From the NCBI GenBank assembly GCA_017746715.1, contig JAGHZQ010000026.1, forward strand, positions 124,001 through 188,000: DNA of 64,000 bases, in the 5' to 3' direction. The stretch comes from Cyanobacteria bacterium SBLK. GTDB taxonomy: Bacteria > Cyanobacteriota > Cyanobacteriia > Cyanobacteriales > Spirulinaceae. A model generated the notes under the pieces. It had not been told where the DNA came from. It saw nothing but the letters and a program-made list of their open reading frames with translations, and did not search any database. Positions 26,127 to 36,277 of this stretch are shown here, in pieces (the first letter of the stretch is position 1; every line of letters begins with the position of its first letter). Both the position numbers and the translations under genes were made by a program.

Positions 26127-29100
26127 TCAGTTTACCAAATTGCGACACAGAGCGCGATCGCGCTCCTTCGAGGTGGCATTGGTTGTTAAATAATCTTTCA
26201 TCCAGTGACAGCCTTTTTGCAATAAATCCTCTAAATCTAAATTCCACAAGATTGCAGTGCGATCGCGACTGGCAGAAGCCAAAATTTTCCCATCCGGACT
26301 AAAATGCAAACTTTCAACGCTGTTTTGATGGCCTGTAAATGTCGTTAATAGCGTACCGTCCAAACTCCATAATTTTATCGTTCCATCATTCCCTCCCGAT
26401 GCCAAAAACGTTCCGTCGGGGCTAAAAACAATGGTTTTGACTTTATGGGAATGCCCTCGCAAAATCTTATCGGGTTGAGGTAAAAAGCGATTATAATTTT
26501 GTTTGCGCCAAAGTACAATTGTGCCGTCATCTCCTGCCGAAGCTAAGCGATCGCCGTCCGGACTCCAAGCAATTTCCCAAATATGACTGCTATGGCCGGT
26601 TAAAGTGGTGGAAGGCTTTTCCCAGGAAAAAATACCGCGACTCGCTTCCCCAAACCAAATTTTTACGGTATTATCGTTGCCTCCCGTTGCCAACCTCGTC
26701 CCATCGGGACTCCATTGCACCCATCGAGCACCACCTTCATGCGGATGCCATGTCTGCACTATTTTTCCCTCTCGACTCCAAATTCGTACCATCCCATCAT
26801 CGCCCACAGACGCAATCTTATTACCATTGGGAGAAAAATTTGCATCCGATACTTTACCGCGATGGCCTTGCCATGTCTGCAATACCTTCCCGGTGATTGT
26901 CTGTATCCGGATTTTGCCATCTTCTCCCGCGAGAGCGATCGCGCTTCCATCCGGGGAAAAGCTCGTCCGATCGGCCAAGAAGTTGTCATTTGCGAAAGCT
27001 TTCATTAAGCGACCGTTGCGCTGCCAGACGAACAGGTCTCCTGCGAAAGTTGTAACGAGCAAACTTTGACCGTCCGGACTAAAGCGAACTTGACTGGCTG
27101 GTGCAGAATGCTCGAGGGCAATCAAAGAACGATGAATGGGACGCCATAGCTTAATGGTTGTATCCGCACTGGCCGAGGCCAAACTCCTACCGTTGGGATG
27201 AAAGTGGACGCTATAAGTTGGGGCATTATGTCCGGAAAAAATTTCCAATAATTCTCCTTGCAGATTCCAGAGTTTGATCGTGCGATCGGCACTGGCTGTT
27301 GCGAGAGTGCGACCGTCCGGACTGAAAGCAAGTCGCCAAATTTTCCCTTCGTGTGCTTTCCAAGTTGATGAGATCCCTCCGTCGGGATGCCAGAGTTTAA
27401 CGCTGCCGTCGCTGCTGCCAGAGGCTAATAATTGACCGTCCGGACTGAAAGCCAAACAATTAATCGCTTGAGTGTGACCGGAGAAAGTATCGAGGTGTTT
27501 TCCCCGTAAATCCCAAATTTTAATCAGACGATCGCTGCCTGCGGATGCTAGCATTGTTCCATCGGGATGAAAGGTAAGGTCGTGCAACCATCCTCGATGT
27601 CCTCGGAACAGGTGCTTTAATTCGCCATCTCGACTCCAGAGGGCGATCGTGCCGTTGCTTCCTACCGAGGCCAAACTGCGACCGTCGGGATGGAAAGCGA
27701 CACCCGTGACTTTATCGGCATGACCTTGTAACGTTGCTTTGGGAATGCCGTCTCGCTGCCATAATCGAACGCTACCATCGTAACTGGCAGAGGCCAAGAG
27801 ATTTCCGTCCGGACTCCATGCCACGTCCCGCGCGCGATCGCGATGGCCTTTCAATACTTGCAATAACTTCCCATTTTTCTGCCACAAGCGCAAGGTATGG
27901 TCGTCGCTGGCCGAGGCAAGCAAATGACCGTCCGGACTAAACGCAACATCAATAATCGTTCCTTCGTGACCGTGCAAGCGATTATATTCTTTGATTCCAT
28001 AAACAGCTTGTTGTAAGGCAGTAATTGCACGGATGCGATCGTGAGGATTGACTTCTCGGGATGATTGCAAAGATCTGGCGGCGCGGATGCTTTCAGTCAG
28101 GCTTTCCAGCTCTTTTTTGGAGGCGAAAAGCTGTTCTGAAGCAGTACTCAGGGCGTTTAATTTCACGCCGATATCGCCGATGGTAGCGCGGTGCCACTGC
28201 CAGAGGGCGATCGCGGTGAGAGTTAAGGAGGCGGCAAGTCCCGATACGAGAACGAATAGCAAACGCTGTTTAATCGAGCGGCGATCGCGGCGATCGCGTT
28301 CTTGAAAAGCCAAACTCGCTTCAATCAACTGCCTTTCTCTCGAACTTAAATCCTTATCTCGTTCTTCATACCAGCGCCGCGCCTCTAATAAAGGCGTTCC
28401 ATATAATAACAATCCGTCTTCTTTTCCTGCATTTACCCATGCGTTGGTATTAACTCGCAAGCGATCCTGAAAGGTGCGAAAACCACGATCGTCCTCGATC
28501 CACCGTTGCAGGCGTTCCCAAACGCGAATGAGGGCTTCGTGAACTAATTCAACGGTAATCTCTTGAGGTGATTTTCCGCTCGAAAGAACGAGCAAGCGAG
28601 CCTCGACGAGTTTTTGCAATAACGCATCGCAATCTTCTCCTAATTCTTGTAGGGTGGCAACTCTGCGAGTGTCGGCGATCGCCTCTCCGGGGTGAACGAG
28701 CTGCAAAAAAATACGCTGCGATCGCGACTTTTCTTCTTTTGCGAGAGTATGATAAGTCCGTTCTGCATGACCTGCCAACGCACGCTCGACTCCTCCGATG
28801 GTTTCGTAAGCGTGATGGGTTAAAGTGCCATTTTCTTGCTTTTCCCACATTAAAGTAAGAGAGAATTCAAGAAGCGGTAAATTTCCCGGCTCTTCCCCGA
28901 CGGCATCAAGGATGCGATCGCTCAATCCATCTGCAATTTTAACGTTTAATTGTTGCGCGGGTTTTTCAATCGCTTCTCGCAATTCATCCCGGTTCATGGG
29001 TTGTAAAAGTTCGGGAGGATATTCGCATAAAAGATCGGCAAAAGGACGATAAGATAGAGCGCGTTCGAGAAAATCCGCTCTCAATGTTACAATGAGCGTT

Positions 29101-30809
29101 AATAGCGATCGCTGACCGATGGAGGAAAAATTAGAACTCGATCGATCGAGTAAAGGTTCGATCAGAAATTGTATAAAATTTTGTCGCATTTCCCGATCCG
29201 AACATAAGGTATAAATTTCTTCAAACTGATCCACAAACAGAATAAAACGTCTTTTTTTTGCATTCTTTTGTAAAAGGCGATCGCTCAAATTCTCTAAGTT
29301 TATCTCTCTCGCAATTAAAGCTACAGCCAGCTTGTTGATTTCAATCAGTCTTTCCGTTTCTCCCAAATGAGCTTCTAAGCAATCGATAAATTGTTCTGAC
29401 AATCTTAAAAAAGGGCGATCGCTCGGACGCACATCGATAATAATTGCTTCGTCTTTGATTTTAGGGATCGCTCCGGCAAAGATAACGGAAGATTTGCCAC
29501 TCCCCGATGCACCAATTGTTGCAATAAAGGGTTTTGTATAGATTGCATAAACTAATTTTTCAATTGTATTTTCTCGTCCGAAAAAGAAGGGCGAATCCTG
29601 CTGAGAAAAAGCAGATAATCCCTTATACGGACAAGGCAAAGAATGGGTTTGGGGTCTCTCCTCTTGGGAGGAGTTGGGGGTGGGTTGGGGGTGGGTTGGG
29701 GGTGGGTTGGGTTGAATCGTTCCCGTTAATTTTTGCCAATCGATCGGGAGTTCTGTTGGATTTTGACAGATAACGGGCAACCATGACGCGCAGGGACATT
29801 GATCTTCTAAAACTTGCAAGCGTTCTCGTGCTTCTCGGACGGCTAAATAAAAAGAATTTCCCTCGGTAAAGGATGTTAAAAAATATTTTAAAAATTCTTG
29901 GGCAACGAGATCGGGAACGGGTTCTCGCATGACAATGGTTTGAGGAATATGCAGGCTTTCTAACTGCCGTGCTAATCCCAAACCATCGCAGGAGTTAAAA
30001 ATCGCGATTTTAACGCCTTGTTTGACTGCCTTTTTTAAGGCATGATTGACTTCTCCAATATCGATTTTTTCTTGTCCATTGATTTCTAAATAACCGTTTT
30101 CGCCATTTTCACAACTGGAACTATGTCCGGCAAAAAATAAAATATCCCAGCCTTGTGCATCCCATAAATTCTGATATAATAGTTTGCGAGATGGTTCGAC
30201 GAGAAAAATTGTTTCAGTGTCGGGAAGTTGGGAGAGAAGATGACGATCGCTTTCGATATCGATGCCTTGGGAATGTCCCAAAATTGCTAAAATCCTTGCC
30301 CGTTCCCGAGGTTGAAAATGAGTATTCGCACGTTCGTAAGCGGGGGCGCTGAGAGCTAATTCTGCTTGAGGATAGCGATCGAAAAAGTCCCATAAATGCC
30401 AAGGAAGACGGCGCATTATTGTATCTTCAACTTGAACGATCAGGCGTATTTCTTCTTGAGGAGACAGTTTTTCTAGGAGTTTTTCTCGAGGGGAGCGGAA
30501 GGACTCCGATCGCAACCATTGGTTGAATTGATGGACTAATTGTTCTGAAGTTTGTCGAAAGGCGATTTCTAATTCTCGAGGGGAACCTTGAAAGACTGAG
30601 TTTTCCGAATCCTCGATACGACTGACAAACCAAAGATTGCGGTACAACGATTGCCAATTGCGATACTGTTGCGCCAGAGTTGGCACGGGGGGTAAACTGC
30701 CCTTGGTTCGGGTTTGGGTCGAAAGTACGTTATCTTCCGAGCGTATTTCTAGGGTAACAGCCGTATCTTGCTGCAAGTCCCCATCGAGATCGAGGATGAC
30801 CAGTACCAT
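26127..30809 (-). CDS. CHAT protease-like / STAND NTPase / WD40 protein
   Basis: 1560 residues. The N-terminal third holds a caspase-like CHAT domain with the dyad histidine in FFAGHSSS and cysteine in IFNSCDGLGLA. A Pro-rich linker leads to a STAND-type NTPase: PYKGLSAF and FFFGRE entry motif, Walker A GASGSGKSS, Walker B RRFILFVDQFEE. A hydrophobic span (LLFVLVSGLAASLTLTAIAL) follows, then 14 WD40 repeats, enough for two seven-blade propellers. Such proteins resemble signal-sensing proteases; WD40 units would sense ligand, the NTPase oligomerise and CHAT cleave a target. Immune or programmed-death roles are inferred. ATG at 30809. Confidence 0.9.
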   Translation of the reverse strand: MVLVILDLDGDLQQDTAVTLEIRSEDNVLSTQTRTKGSLPPVPTLAQQYRNWQSLYRNLWFVSRIEDSENSVFQGSPRELEIAFRQTSEQLVHQFNQWLRSESFRSPREKLLEKLSPQEEIRLIVQVEDTIMRRLPWHLWDFFDRYPQAELALSAPAYERANTHFQPRERARILAILGHSQGIDIESDRHLLSQLPDTETIFLVEPSRKLLYQNLWDAQGWDILFFAGHSSSCENGENGYLEINGQEKIDIGEVNHALKKAVKQGVKIAIFNSCDGLGLARQLESLHIPQTIVMREPVPDLVAQEFLKYFLTSFTEGNSFYLAVREARERLQVLEDQCPCASWLPVICQNPTELPIDWQKLTGTIQPNPPPTHPQPTPNSSQEERPQTHSLPCPYKGLSAFSQQDSPFFFGRENTIEKLVYAIYTKPFIATIGASGSGKSSVIFAGAIPKIKDEAIIIDVRPSDRPFLRLSEQFIDCLEAHLGETERLIEINKLAVALIAREINLENLSDRLLQKNAKKRRFILFVDQFEEIYTLCSDREMRQNFIQFLIEPLLDRSSSNFSSIGQRSLLTLIVTLRADFLERALSYRPFADLLCEYPPELLQPMNRDELREAIEKPAQQLNVKIADGLSDRILDAVGEEPGNLPLLEFSLTLMWEKQENGTLTHHAYETIGGVERALAGHAERTYHTLAKEEKSRSQRIFLQLVHPGEAIADTRRVATLQELGEDCDALLQKLVEARLLVLSSGKSPQEITVELVHEALIRVWERLQRWIEDDRGFRTFQDRLRVNTNAWVNAGKEDGLLLYGTPLLEARRWYEERDKDLSSRERQLIEASLAFQERDRRDRRSIKQRLLFVLVSGLAASLTLTAIALWQWHRATIGDIGVKLNALSTASEQLFASKKELESLTESIRAARSLQSSREVNPHDRIRAITALQQAVYGIKEYNRLHGHEGTIIDVAFSPDGHLLASASDDHTLRLWQKNGKLLQVLKGHRDRARDVAWSPDGNLLASASYDGSVRLWQRDGIPKATLQGHADKVTGVAFHPDGRSLASVGSNGTIALWSRDGELKHLFRGHRGWLHDLTFHPDGTMLASAGSDRLIKIWDLRGKHLDTFSGHTQAINCLAFSPDGQLLASGSSDGSVKLWHPDGGISSTWKAHEGKIWRLAFSPDGRTLATASADRTIKLWNLQGELLEIFSGHNAPTYSVHFHPNGRSLASASADTTIKLWRPIHRSLIALEHSAPASQVRFSPDGQSLLVTTFAGDLFVWQRNGRLMKAFANDNFLADRTSFSPDGSAIALAGEDGKIRIQTITGKVLQTWQGHRGKVSDANFSPNGNKIASVGDDGMVRIWSREGKIVQTWHPHEGGARWVQWSPDGTRLATGGNDNTVKIWFGEASRGIFSWEKPSTTLTGHSSHIWEIAWSPDGDRLASAGDDGTIVLWRKQNYNRFLPQPDKILRGHSHKVKTIVFSPDGTFLASGGNDGTIKLWSLDGTLLTTFTGHQNSVESLHFSPDGKILASASRDRTAILWNLDLEDLLQKGCHWMKDYLTTNATSKERDRALCRNLVN
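29676..29712 (+). repeat. 11-bp G-rich tandem repeat with G-quadruplex potential
   Basis: TTGGGGGTGGG is repeated three times, then TTGGG, on the plus strand. It encodes the Pro/Thr linker (NPPPTHPQPTPN) of the CHAT protein on the minus strand. Several runs of three to five G within 40 bases fit a G-quadruplex motif on the template strand. Confidence 0.75.
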
Positions 30810-31119
30810 GTTGCGGTCTGTTTGGGAGGTTTTGCCTTTCTACCAGTTGTAGCGCATCCTATCCGGAAATTTTCTCTCATTAGCAGGTTTTTAGCAAGAG
30901 CGATCGCAATGGACTAAAGCGCATCAAGAAAATGGCTTAAATTTTCTGGGAAGATTACGGAGATCGAGATTTTCTCAAAAGTTAATTTTTGAATTGAAGT
31001 ATTTCTCGGACGATCGCTTGTTACCAGAATATCAATTTAAGTTCTCTTATTGGGATTTTACCAAAAGTCACCGTCACGAAAACTCCCAAATTGAAATGAT
31101 GTTTTGCGTAAAATTGGTA
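30810..31119. other. Intergenic region, no gene seen
   Basis: About 310 bases between the CHAT gene start and the symporter stop, both on the minus strand. Two short frames exist but neither resembles a protein. The CHAT promoter presumably lies here; I could not fix it. Confidence 0.5.
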
Positions 31120-32277
31120 TTAATATCCCAACCACAACGTTACCCCCAAACATAAACCGGGGAGAAGGAAAAAAGCCGAAACAATATAGATAAATGCCCA
31201 AAATTTTTGTTCGCAAGCGACCTTGGCTAACATTTTTGCTCCCAAAATCGGTAAATTTCTAAGAAAAGGAATGCCGTAAATAACGATGACACCGATCGCG
31301 TTATAAAGCAAATGCACGAAAGCAATTTCTAAAGCAGGTAATTGATTCGTCGTGACTGCCGTTGCCGCGATTGCTGCGGTGATGCAAGTGCCGATATTTG
31401 CCCCCAAGGTAAAAGGATAAACCTGCTCCAAACTCAAAAATCCCGTTCCCGCTAGCGGTACGATTAAACTCGTCGCGGTCGAAGAAGATTGTACGAAAAC
31501 CGTAACCAGCGTCCCGGAGAAAATTCCTTTTAAAGCTCCCGAACCGATCGCGCCTTCCAACATATCTTTGGCTTTTCCGACGAGCAATTCTTTTAGCAAT
31601 TGACCTAAAAAGAAAATCGCGGCAAAAATTGCCCCCATCCCCAAAATAATCAAAATTGTGCCATTCAAGGGAAAGGGAAATCGATTGGCGATCGCTTCTA
31701 AAATTGCCTCAACGGGAGAAGCGATCGCTCCCACCCAATTAAATTTCTCGGCATCTACAACAACTTCTCCCACCAATAATCCTGCCAAGATTCGCGCCAG
31801 TTTCTCAAAAAAGTGAGTAAAAATTTCTAAGGGTAAAAAGAGAACCACGGCAATGAAATTAAAGAAATCGTGAATCGTCGCCGCCGCAAATGCTCGTTGA
31901 AACTCCTCCTTCTCTCGCACGTAACCGAGACTGACGAGAGTATTCGTAATTGTCGTGCCGATATTGGCCCCCATAACCATCGGAATCGCTACGGAAACGG
32001 GCAATCCTCCCGCTACTAAACCAACGATAATAGAAGTAATCGTACTCGAAGATTGAATGAATGCCGTCGCTAGAGTTCCGACGATTAAACCTGCAAAAGG
32101 ATTGGTAGCAAAGGCAAACAACTCGATCGCGCCGTCTCCTGCGATCGCGCGAAATCCCGAACCGATCGCCCCCACCGCCACCAGCAGTAAATAGATTAAC
32201 GCGATCGCCCCGAGCCAATAATACACGCGGGTTGACGATGCGATCGTCTCTTCTGTCTTGTTAACTGTATCGCTCAT
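31120..32277 (-). CDS. Na+/phosphate symporter family protein (NptA/PNaS)
   Basis: About 385 residues. Two inverted repeats of the Na_Pi_cotrans domain each contain the QSSS signature: TAFIQSSSTITSIIVGLV and TVFVQSSSTATSLIVPLAG. Eight or more membrane helices. Family members couple phosphate uptake to sodium in the inner membrane; some bacterial members export phosphate instead. Start set at ATG 32277 (MSDTVNK), since the TTG at 32283 is less likely. No pho-box was found by eye. Confidence 0.9.
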   Translation of the reverse strand: MSDTVNKTEETIASSTRVYYWLGAIALIYLLLVAVGAIGSGFRAIAGDGAIELFAFATNPFAGLIVGTLATAFIQSSSTITSIIVGLVAGGLPVSVAIPMVMGANIGTTITNTLVSLGYVREKEEFQRAFAAATIHDFFNFIAVVLFLPLEIFTHFFEKLARILAGLLVGEVVVDAEKFNWVGAIASPVEAILEAIANRFPFPLNGTILIILGMGAIFAAIFFLGQLLKELLVGKAKDMLEGAIGSGALKGIFSGTLVTVFVQSSSTATSLIVPLAGTGFLSLEQVYPFTLGANIGTCITAAIAATAVTTNQLPALEIAFVHLLYNAIGVIVIYGIPFLRNLPILGAKMLAKVACEQKFWAFIYIVSAFFLLPGLCLGVTLWLGY

Positions 32278-32511
32278 AGTCAATCGAGAATAGTTATTCC
32301 TCGGGTTCTCCGTTAGTTATTTTAAACAATTTTTAATCTTTACTGTGCGTTTAATTACGCTTTGTTTTTCACTTTGCTCGAACAATCAATACTTAACGTC
32401 TTCTTTAGATGATAAAGACAAAGATCGGGCTACGATAGACGCAAATTCTCAACTCAATTTTGAGTAAACATTTCACTTGCCAGCGATTCGTAATTCTTAC
32501 AGAGAGGACTT

Positions 32512-33933
32512 ATGGCGAAACGAACCTTTGGTGTTATCGGTTTGGCAGTAATGGGAGAAAACTTGGCTCTAAACGTCGAAAGTCGGGGTTTTCCTATTGC
32601 AGTCTACAATCGGACTGAAACCAAAACAAAAACATTTATGGAAACGCGGGCGCAAGGAAAAGACGTAAAGGCCGCCTATTCCCTTGAAGAATTCGTGCAA
32701 ATTCTCGAACGCCCTCGCAAAATTTTGGTGATGGTAAAAGCGGGCAAACCCGTCGATGCAGTCATTCAACAATTAAAACCCCTCCTCGAAGAAGGCGATA
32801 TGATTATCGATGGGGGAAATTCGCTCTACGATGACACCGAACGCCGTACCCAAGAGTTAGAAGCCACCGGACTCGGATTTGTTGGCATGGGGGTGAGCGG
32901 CGGTGAAGAAGGGGCATTAAATGGCCCGAGTATAATGCCGGGGGGAACTGAAAGTGCCTACAGAGAACTAGAGCCTATTCTCACCAAAATTGCTGCCCAA
33001 GTCGATGATGGTCCTTGCGTAACCTTTGTTGGACCCGGCGGTGCAGGTCATTATGTAAAAATGGTTCATAATGGTATTGAATACGGCGATATGCAGTTAA
33101 TTGCTGAAGCCTATGACTTGATGAAATCCTGTTTAGGAGTAAGCAATCAAGAACTCCATGAAATTTTTGCTGAATGGAATGAAACGGATGAGTTGAACTC
33201 ATTCTTGATTGAAATTACGGCAGATATTTTCAAGTATATCGATAAAGACACCAATACCCATTTAGTCGATCTAATTCTCGATGCGGCTGGACAAAAAGGG
33301 ACGGGACGCTGGACGGTAGTGAGCGCATTGGAATTGGGCGTACCCATTCCCACAATTTTTGCGGCGGTCAACGCTCGCGTCATGTCTTCTTATAAGGAAG
33401 AACGGGTGGCAGCATCCAAGGAAATTACGGCAACGGTTACGCCTTTTTCTGGAGATAAGAAGGCATTTATTGACAAAGTTCGGGATGCTTTGTATTGTTC
33501 CAAAATGTGTTCTTACGCTCAAGGAATGGCCCTGTTGAGAAAGGCTTCCGACGAGAAAGGATACAATCTCGATTTGGCGGAAGATGCCCGCATTTGGAAA
33601 GGCGGCTGCATCATTCGGGCGGGTTTCCTCGATAAGATTAAAAAGGCATTTACCGATAATCCCGCACTGCCTAATTTATTATTAGCTCCGGAATTCAAAC
33701 AAAGCATTCTCGATCGCCAAGCTGCATGGCGAGAGGTGTTGATGGTTGCCAGTAGTGCGGGTATTGCGGTCCCGGCATTTAGTGCCTCTTTGGATTATTT
33801 TGATAGCTATCGTCGCGATCGCCTACCGCAAAATCTAACCCAAGCTCAACGGGATTATTTTGGGGCGCATACTTACGAGCGCATCGACAAGCCTCGCGGG
33901 GAGTTTACCCACACGGAATGGATGCAGGGTTAA
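32512..33933 (+). CDS. gnd: 6-phosphogluconate dehydrogenase, decarboxylating
   Basis: 473 residues, normal length. The N-terminal NADP-binding motif GVIGLAVMGENLALN is followed by the signature GGGNSLYDDTERR-like IIDGGNSLYDDTERR, GVSGGEEGALNGPSIMPGG and HYVKMVHNGIEYGDMQLIAE (catalytic Lys). It oxidises 6-phosphogluconate to ribulose 5-phosphate with CO2 release and NADPH production in the oxidative pentose phosphate pathway, important for dark metabolism in cyanobacteria. A terminator follows. Confidence 0.97.
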   Translation: MAKRTFGVIGLAVMGENLALNVESRGFPIAVYNRTETKTKTFMETRAQGKDVKAAYSLEEFVQILERPRKILVMVKAGKPVDAVIQQLKPLLEEGDMIIDGGNSLYDDTERRTQELEATGLGFVGMGVSGGEEGALNGPSIMPGGTESAYRELEPILTKIAAQVDDGPCVTFVGPGGAGHYVKMVHNGIEYGDMQLIAEAYDLMKSCLGVSNQELHEIFAEWNETDELNSFLIEITADIFKYIDKDTNTHLVDLILDAAGQKGTGRWTVVSALELGVPIPTIFAAVNARVMSSYKEERVAASKEITATVTPFSGDKKAFIDKVRDALYCSKMCSYAQGMALLRKASDEKGYNLDLAEDARIWKGGCIIRAGFLDKIKKAFTDNPALPNLLLAPEFKQSILDRQAAWREVLMVASSAGIAVPAFSASLDYFDSYRRDRLPQNLTQAQRDYFGAHTYERIDKPRGEFTHTEWMQG

Positions 33934-33956
33934 AACCCTATTGTATTGAATTTTTG

Positions 33957-33987
33957 GGGCGTTTTAGCGAGCGCCCTTTTATTTTTT
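33957..33987 (+). terminator. Rho-independent terminator of gnd
   Basis: GGGCG (33957-33961) pairs with CGCCC (33972-33976), followed by TTTTATTTTTT. It lies 24 bases after the gnd stop. Confidence 0.75.
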
Positions 33988-34062
33988 ATGGTAGGTTGGA
34001 AGGAATTGCGATCGCGCCAAGATTGCCTGAGAAGTGCTTATGTTTAAAAAGATTACTTTTGT

Positions 34063-35988
34063 CTAACGATAATATTGAGCCTGAGTTTCAAATAAGCTGA
34101 AATAAATACCGCCTAGCTGCATGAGTTCCTCGTGAGTTCCACTTTCAGCAATTCGTCCTTTTTCCATGACATAGATGCGATCGGCCATTTTTACACTCGA
34201 TAAACGGTGGCTGATCAAAATAGCCGCTTTGTCCTCGAGTAATTGATGAAATTGTTGAAAAACTCGCTCTTCTGCTTTTGGGTCTAAAGCACTGTTAGGT
34301 TCGTCCAAGATGAGTAACTGAGAATCTCGCAGAAATGACCGTGCCAAGGCAACTTTCTGCCACTGACCCACGCTCAGCTCTTCACCACCATCAAACCGCT
34401 TTCCCAAAATCGTTTCATAGCCTTGGGGAAGTTGAGAAATCAGTTCATCGACTCCAGCATCGCGAGCGGCGGCGATAATCTTGTCTGAGTCGAGAGGAGA
34501 GTCTATATTTCCCAACCAAATATTTTCTTTGACCGTGAGATGATAGCGAGCGTAGTCTTGGAAAACGATACTAATTTCTCGTCGCAGTGCGGTAACGGGA
34601 AACTCACGCAAGTCGATGCCATCAATGGTAATACTACCGCGATCGATGTCGTAAAGGCGACCCAAAAGTTTGACGAGAGTCGTTTTGCCAGAGCCATTCT
34701 CCCCGACTAAAGCAATCTTTTCACCGGGTTTGATGGAGAGACTGATATCGGTGAGAGTCTCCTGTTGACTGGAAGGATATCGAAAGCAAACTCCGTTGAA
34801 AACGATGCCTTGTTGAATGGGTTGAGGAAACTTTTGAGGATTTTCGGTTTCGGCAATCGTTAACTTAAAATCTAAAAATTCAAATAAGTTATGGATAAAA
34901 AGATTATGTTCGTATAGCTTCGAGAAACTGACAAACATCCCTTGTAGAGCCCCGCTTCCTCGTTGTAAAGCCTGATAGTATATCACCAGATCTCCTAAAG
35001 TAATAAAGCCTTGGACGGTACGATAGACAATAAAGATATAGAACCCAAAAACAATCGCATTAGAGATCAATTGAGATAGGATATTTTTAGCGGAAGTCCT
35101 GAGATTTAAACGAATATATTGTTGGCGCAGTTTATCGCGTATTTCTTGGTAGCGATCTAGCAAGAATGAACCGAGGTTAAATAAGCGAACTTCTCGAGCG
35201 TATTTATCTTCTGTTACGATGGAGTTAATATATTGAGATTTTCTCTCCACTTCAGTTAACTGTCGCTGACAATCGTATATTTTTTCGGCTTGTACTAATT
35301 GCGTTGCCAAACTGGGTAATGCAGTTAGAAAAAGAATAAAAGGAGCGCTCCAATGAAAGAAAAAAAGTAACCCAGCCATTGAGAAAAAAGAAATCGCTTT
35401 TTGACTGAATTGAACGAGGTTATTGACAATTTGAGTGGGTCGATAAGGTGCTTCTTGGCAAGCCCGCTTTAGCATATTATAGTATTCAGAACGATCGTAA
35501 GCCTCTAAAGCAATTGCAACTGATTGAGACTGGATCTTACTTTGTATATAATCTGTAAATACTAAAGATTGAATTTTATTGACGATGTTGGCAAGGGAAC
35601 GACACAAAATAGTTCCAACGATTGCCAGACCACAAAATATAACAATGGGTCTAATTTGGTTGAAGTTTCCTCCCAGTTCGGGGGAATTTATAATGAGGGA
35701 AACACCATCGATGATTTGCTTGGTATAATGGAGAGATAATAGTGGTAAAATTCCTTGAAGCAAAATCAGAACAATGCTGGCTAAAATCAGGATGCGAGCG
35801 CATTCCCAAACTAACAGCAATGTCCGCCAGATATGAAAGAGGCGATCGCCTTTTTCTCGGATCGCCTGCCAAAATTGTTTAAACCATAAGAAAAAATCTG
35901 CCCGATCTTCAAAACTGGCATCCGGTATTGTTTCTGGGTCGGTTTCACCCTGTAATGGGACTGAGGAAGAGGTAAGATTGAATTTCAT
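34063..35988 (-). CDS. ABC transporter, fused permease and ATPase
   Basis: 641 residues: a six-helix exporter-type membrane domain, then an ABC ATPase with Walker A GENGSGKTT, a Q-loop at VFQDYARYHLTV, signature ELSVGQWQKVALARSF (LSVGQ in place of LSGGQ) and Walker B QLLILDEPNSALD, then the H-loop ILISHRLSS. It would act as a dimer exporting a lipid, peptide or drug. No C39 peptidase domain is present. A small ORF and a DoxX gene lie upstream on the same strand. Confidence 0.92.
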   Translation of the reverse strand: MKFNLTSSSVPLQGETDPETIPDASFEDRADFFLWFKQFWQAIREKGDRLFHIWRTLLLVWECARILILASIVLILLQGILPLLSLHYTKQIIDGVSLIINSPELGGNFNQIRPIVIFCGLAIVGTILCRSLANIVNKIQSLVFTDYIQSKIQSQSVAIALEAYDRSEYYNMLKRACQEAPYRPTQIVNNLVQFSQKAISFFSMAGLLFFFHWSAPFILFLTALPSLATQLVQAEKIYDCQRQLTEVERKSQYINSIVTEDKYAREVRLFNLGSFLLDRYQEIRDKLRQQYIRLNLRTSAKNILSQLISNAIVFGFYIFIVYRTVQGFITLGDLVIYYQALQRGSGALQGMFVSFSKLYEHNLFIHNLFEFLDFKLTIAETENPQKFPQPIQQGIVFNGVCFRYPSSQQETLTDISLSIKPGEKIALVGENGSGKTTLVKLLGRLYDIDRGSITIDGIDLREFPVTALRREISIVFQDYARYHLTVKENIWLGNIDSPLDSDKIIAAARDAGVDELISQLPQGYETILGKRFDGGEELSVGQWQKVALARSFLRDSQLLILDEPNSALDPKAEERVFQQFHQLLEDKAAILISHRLSSVKMADRIYVMEKGRIAESGTHEELMQLGGIYFSLFETQAQYYR

Positions 35989-36012
35989 CTCTGTTTTTCT
36001 AATGTTAAGGAT

Positions 36013-36276
36013 TCATTGACAATTATCCGATCGCATAAAATGATGGAGAGTTGTTTTTTGATTGCAATGCGGAACGAGTAGGATGGGATTATAATAACAA
36101 ATTCTCGGATGTTCTGCGGTTGTGATAGCGAGATTGCGACGGTGTAATGAATAAGACCGATCTGTAGCGATCGGTCTTTGAATAGTTTCCATGAATTTGA
36201 CTTCAGAAGAAGCCATCAAAGCTCCAAAACAAGGGGCGATTTGCACTATCCTACAACGGGTTTCCCGATCGCCCAT
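36013..36276 (-). CDS. Uncertain small ORF between doxX and the ABC exporter
   Basis: An 87-codon frame begins one base after the DoxX stop and ends 24 bases before the ABC exporter start, so it would fit tightly into that transcript. Internal ATGs would give shorter peptides (about 67 or 59 residues) ending in a Cys-containing segment (RICYYN, PHCNQ, RSDNCQ). A hairpin with a 10-bp stem (36153-36178) lies inside it. It resembles nothing I recognise. It may be an exporter cargo peptide, or only an intercistronic leader. Confidence 0.25.
   Translation of the reverse strand: MGDRETRCRIVQIAPCFGALMASSEVKFMETIQRPIATDRSYSLHRRNLAITTAEHPRICYYNPILLVPHCNQKTTLHHFMRSDNCQ
36153..36178. repeat. Inverted repeat, possible regulatory hairpin
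   Basis: AAGACCGATC (36153-36162) and GATCGGTCTT (36169-36178) form a perfect 10-bp stem with a six-base loop. No T tract adjoins on the minus strand, so it is not a classic terminator; attenuation or mRNA stability between doxX and the ABC gene is possible. Confidence 0.6.
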
Positions 36277-36277
36277 C

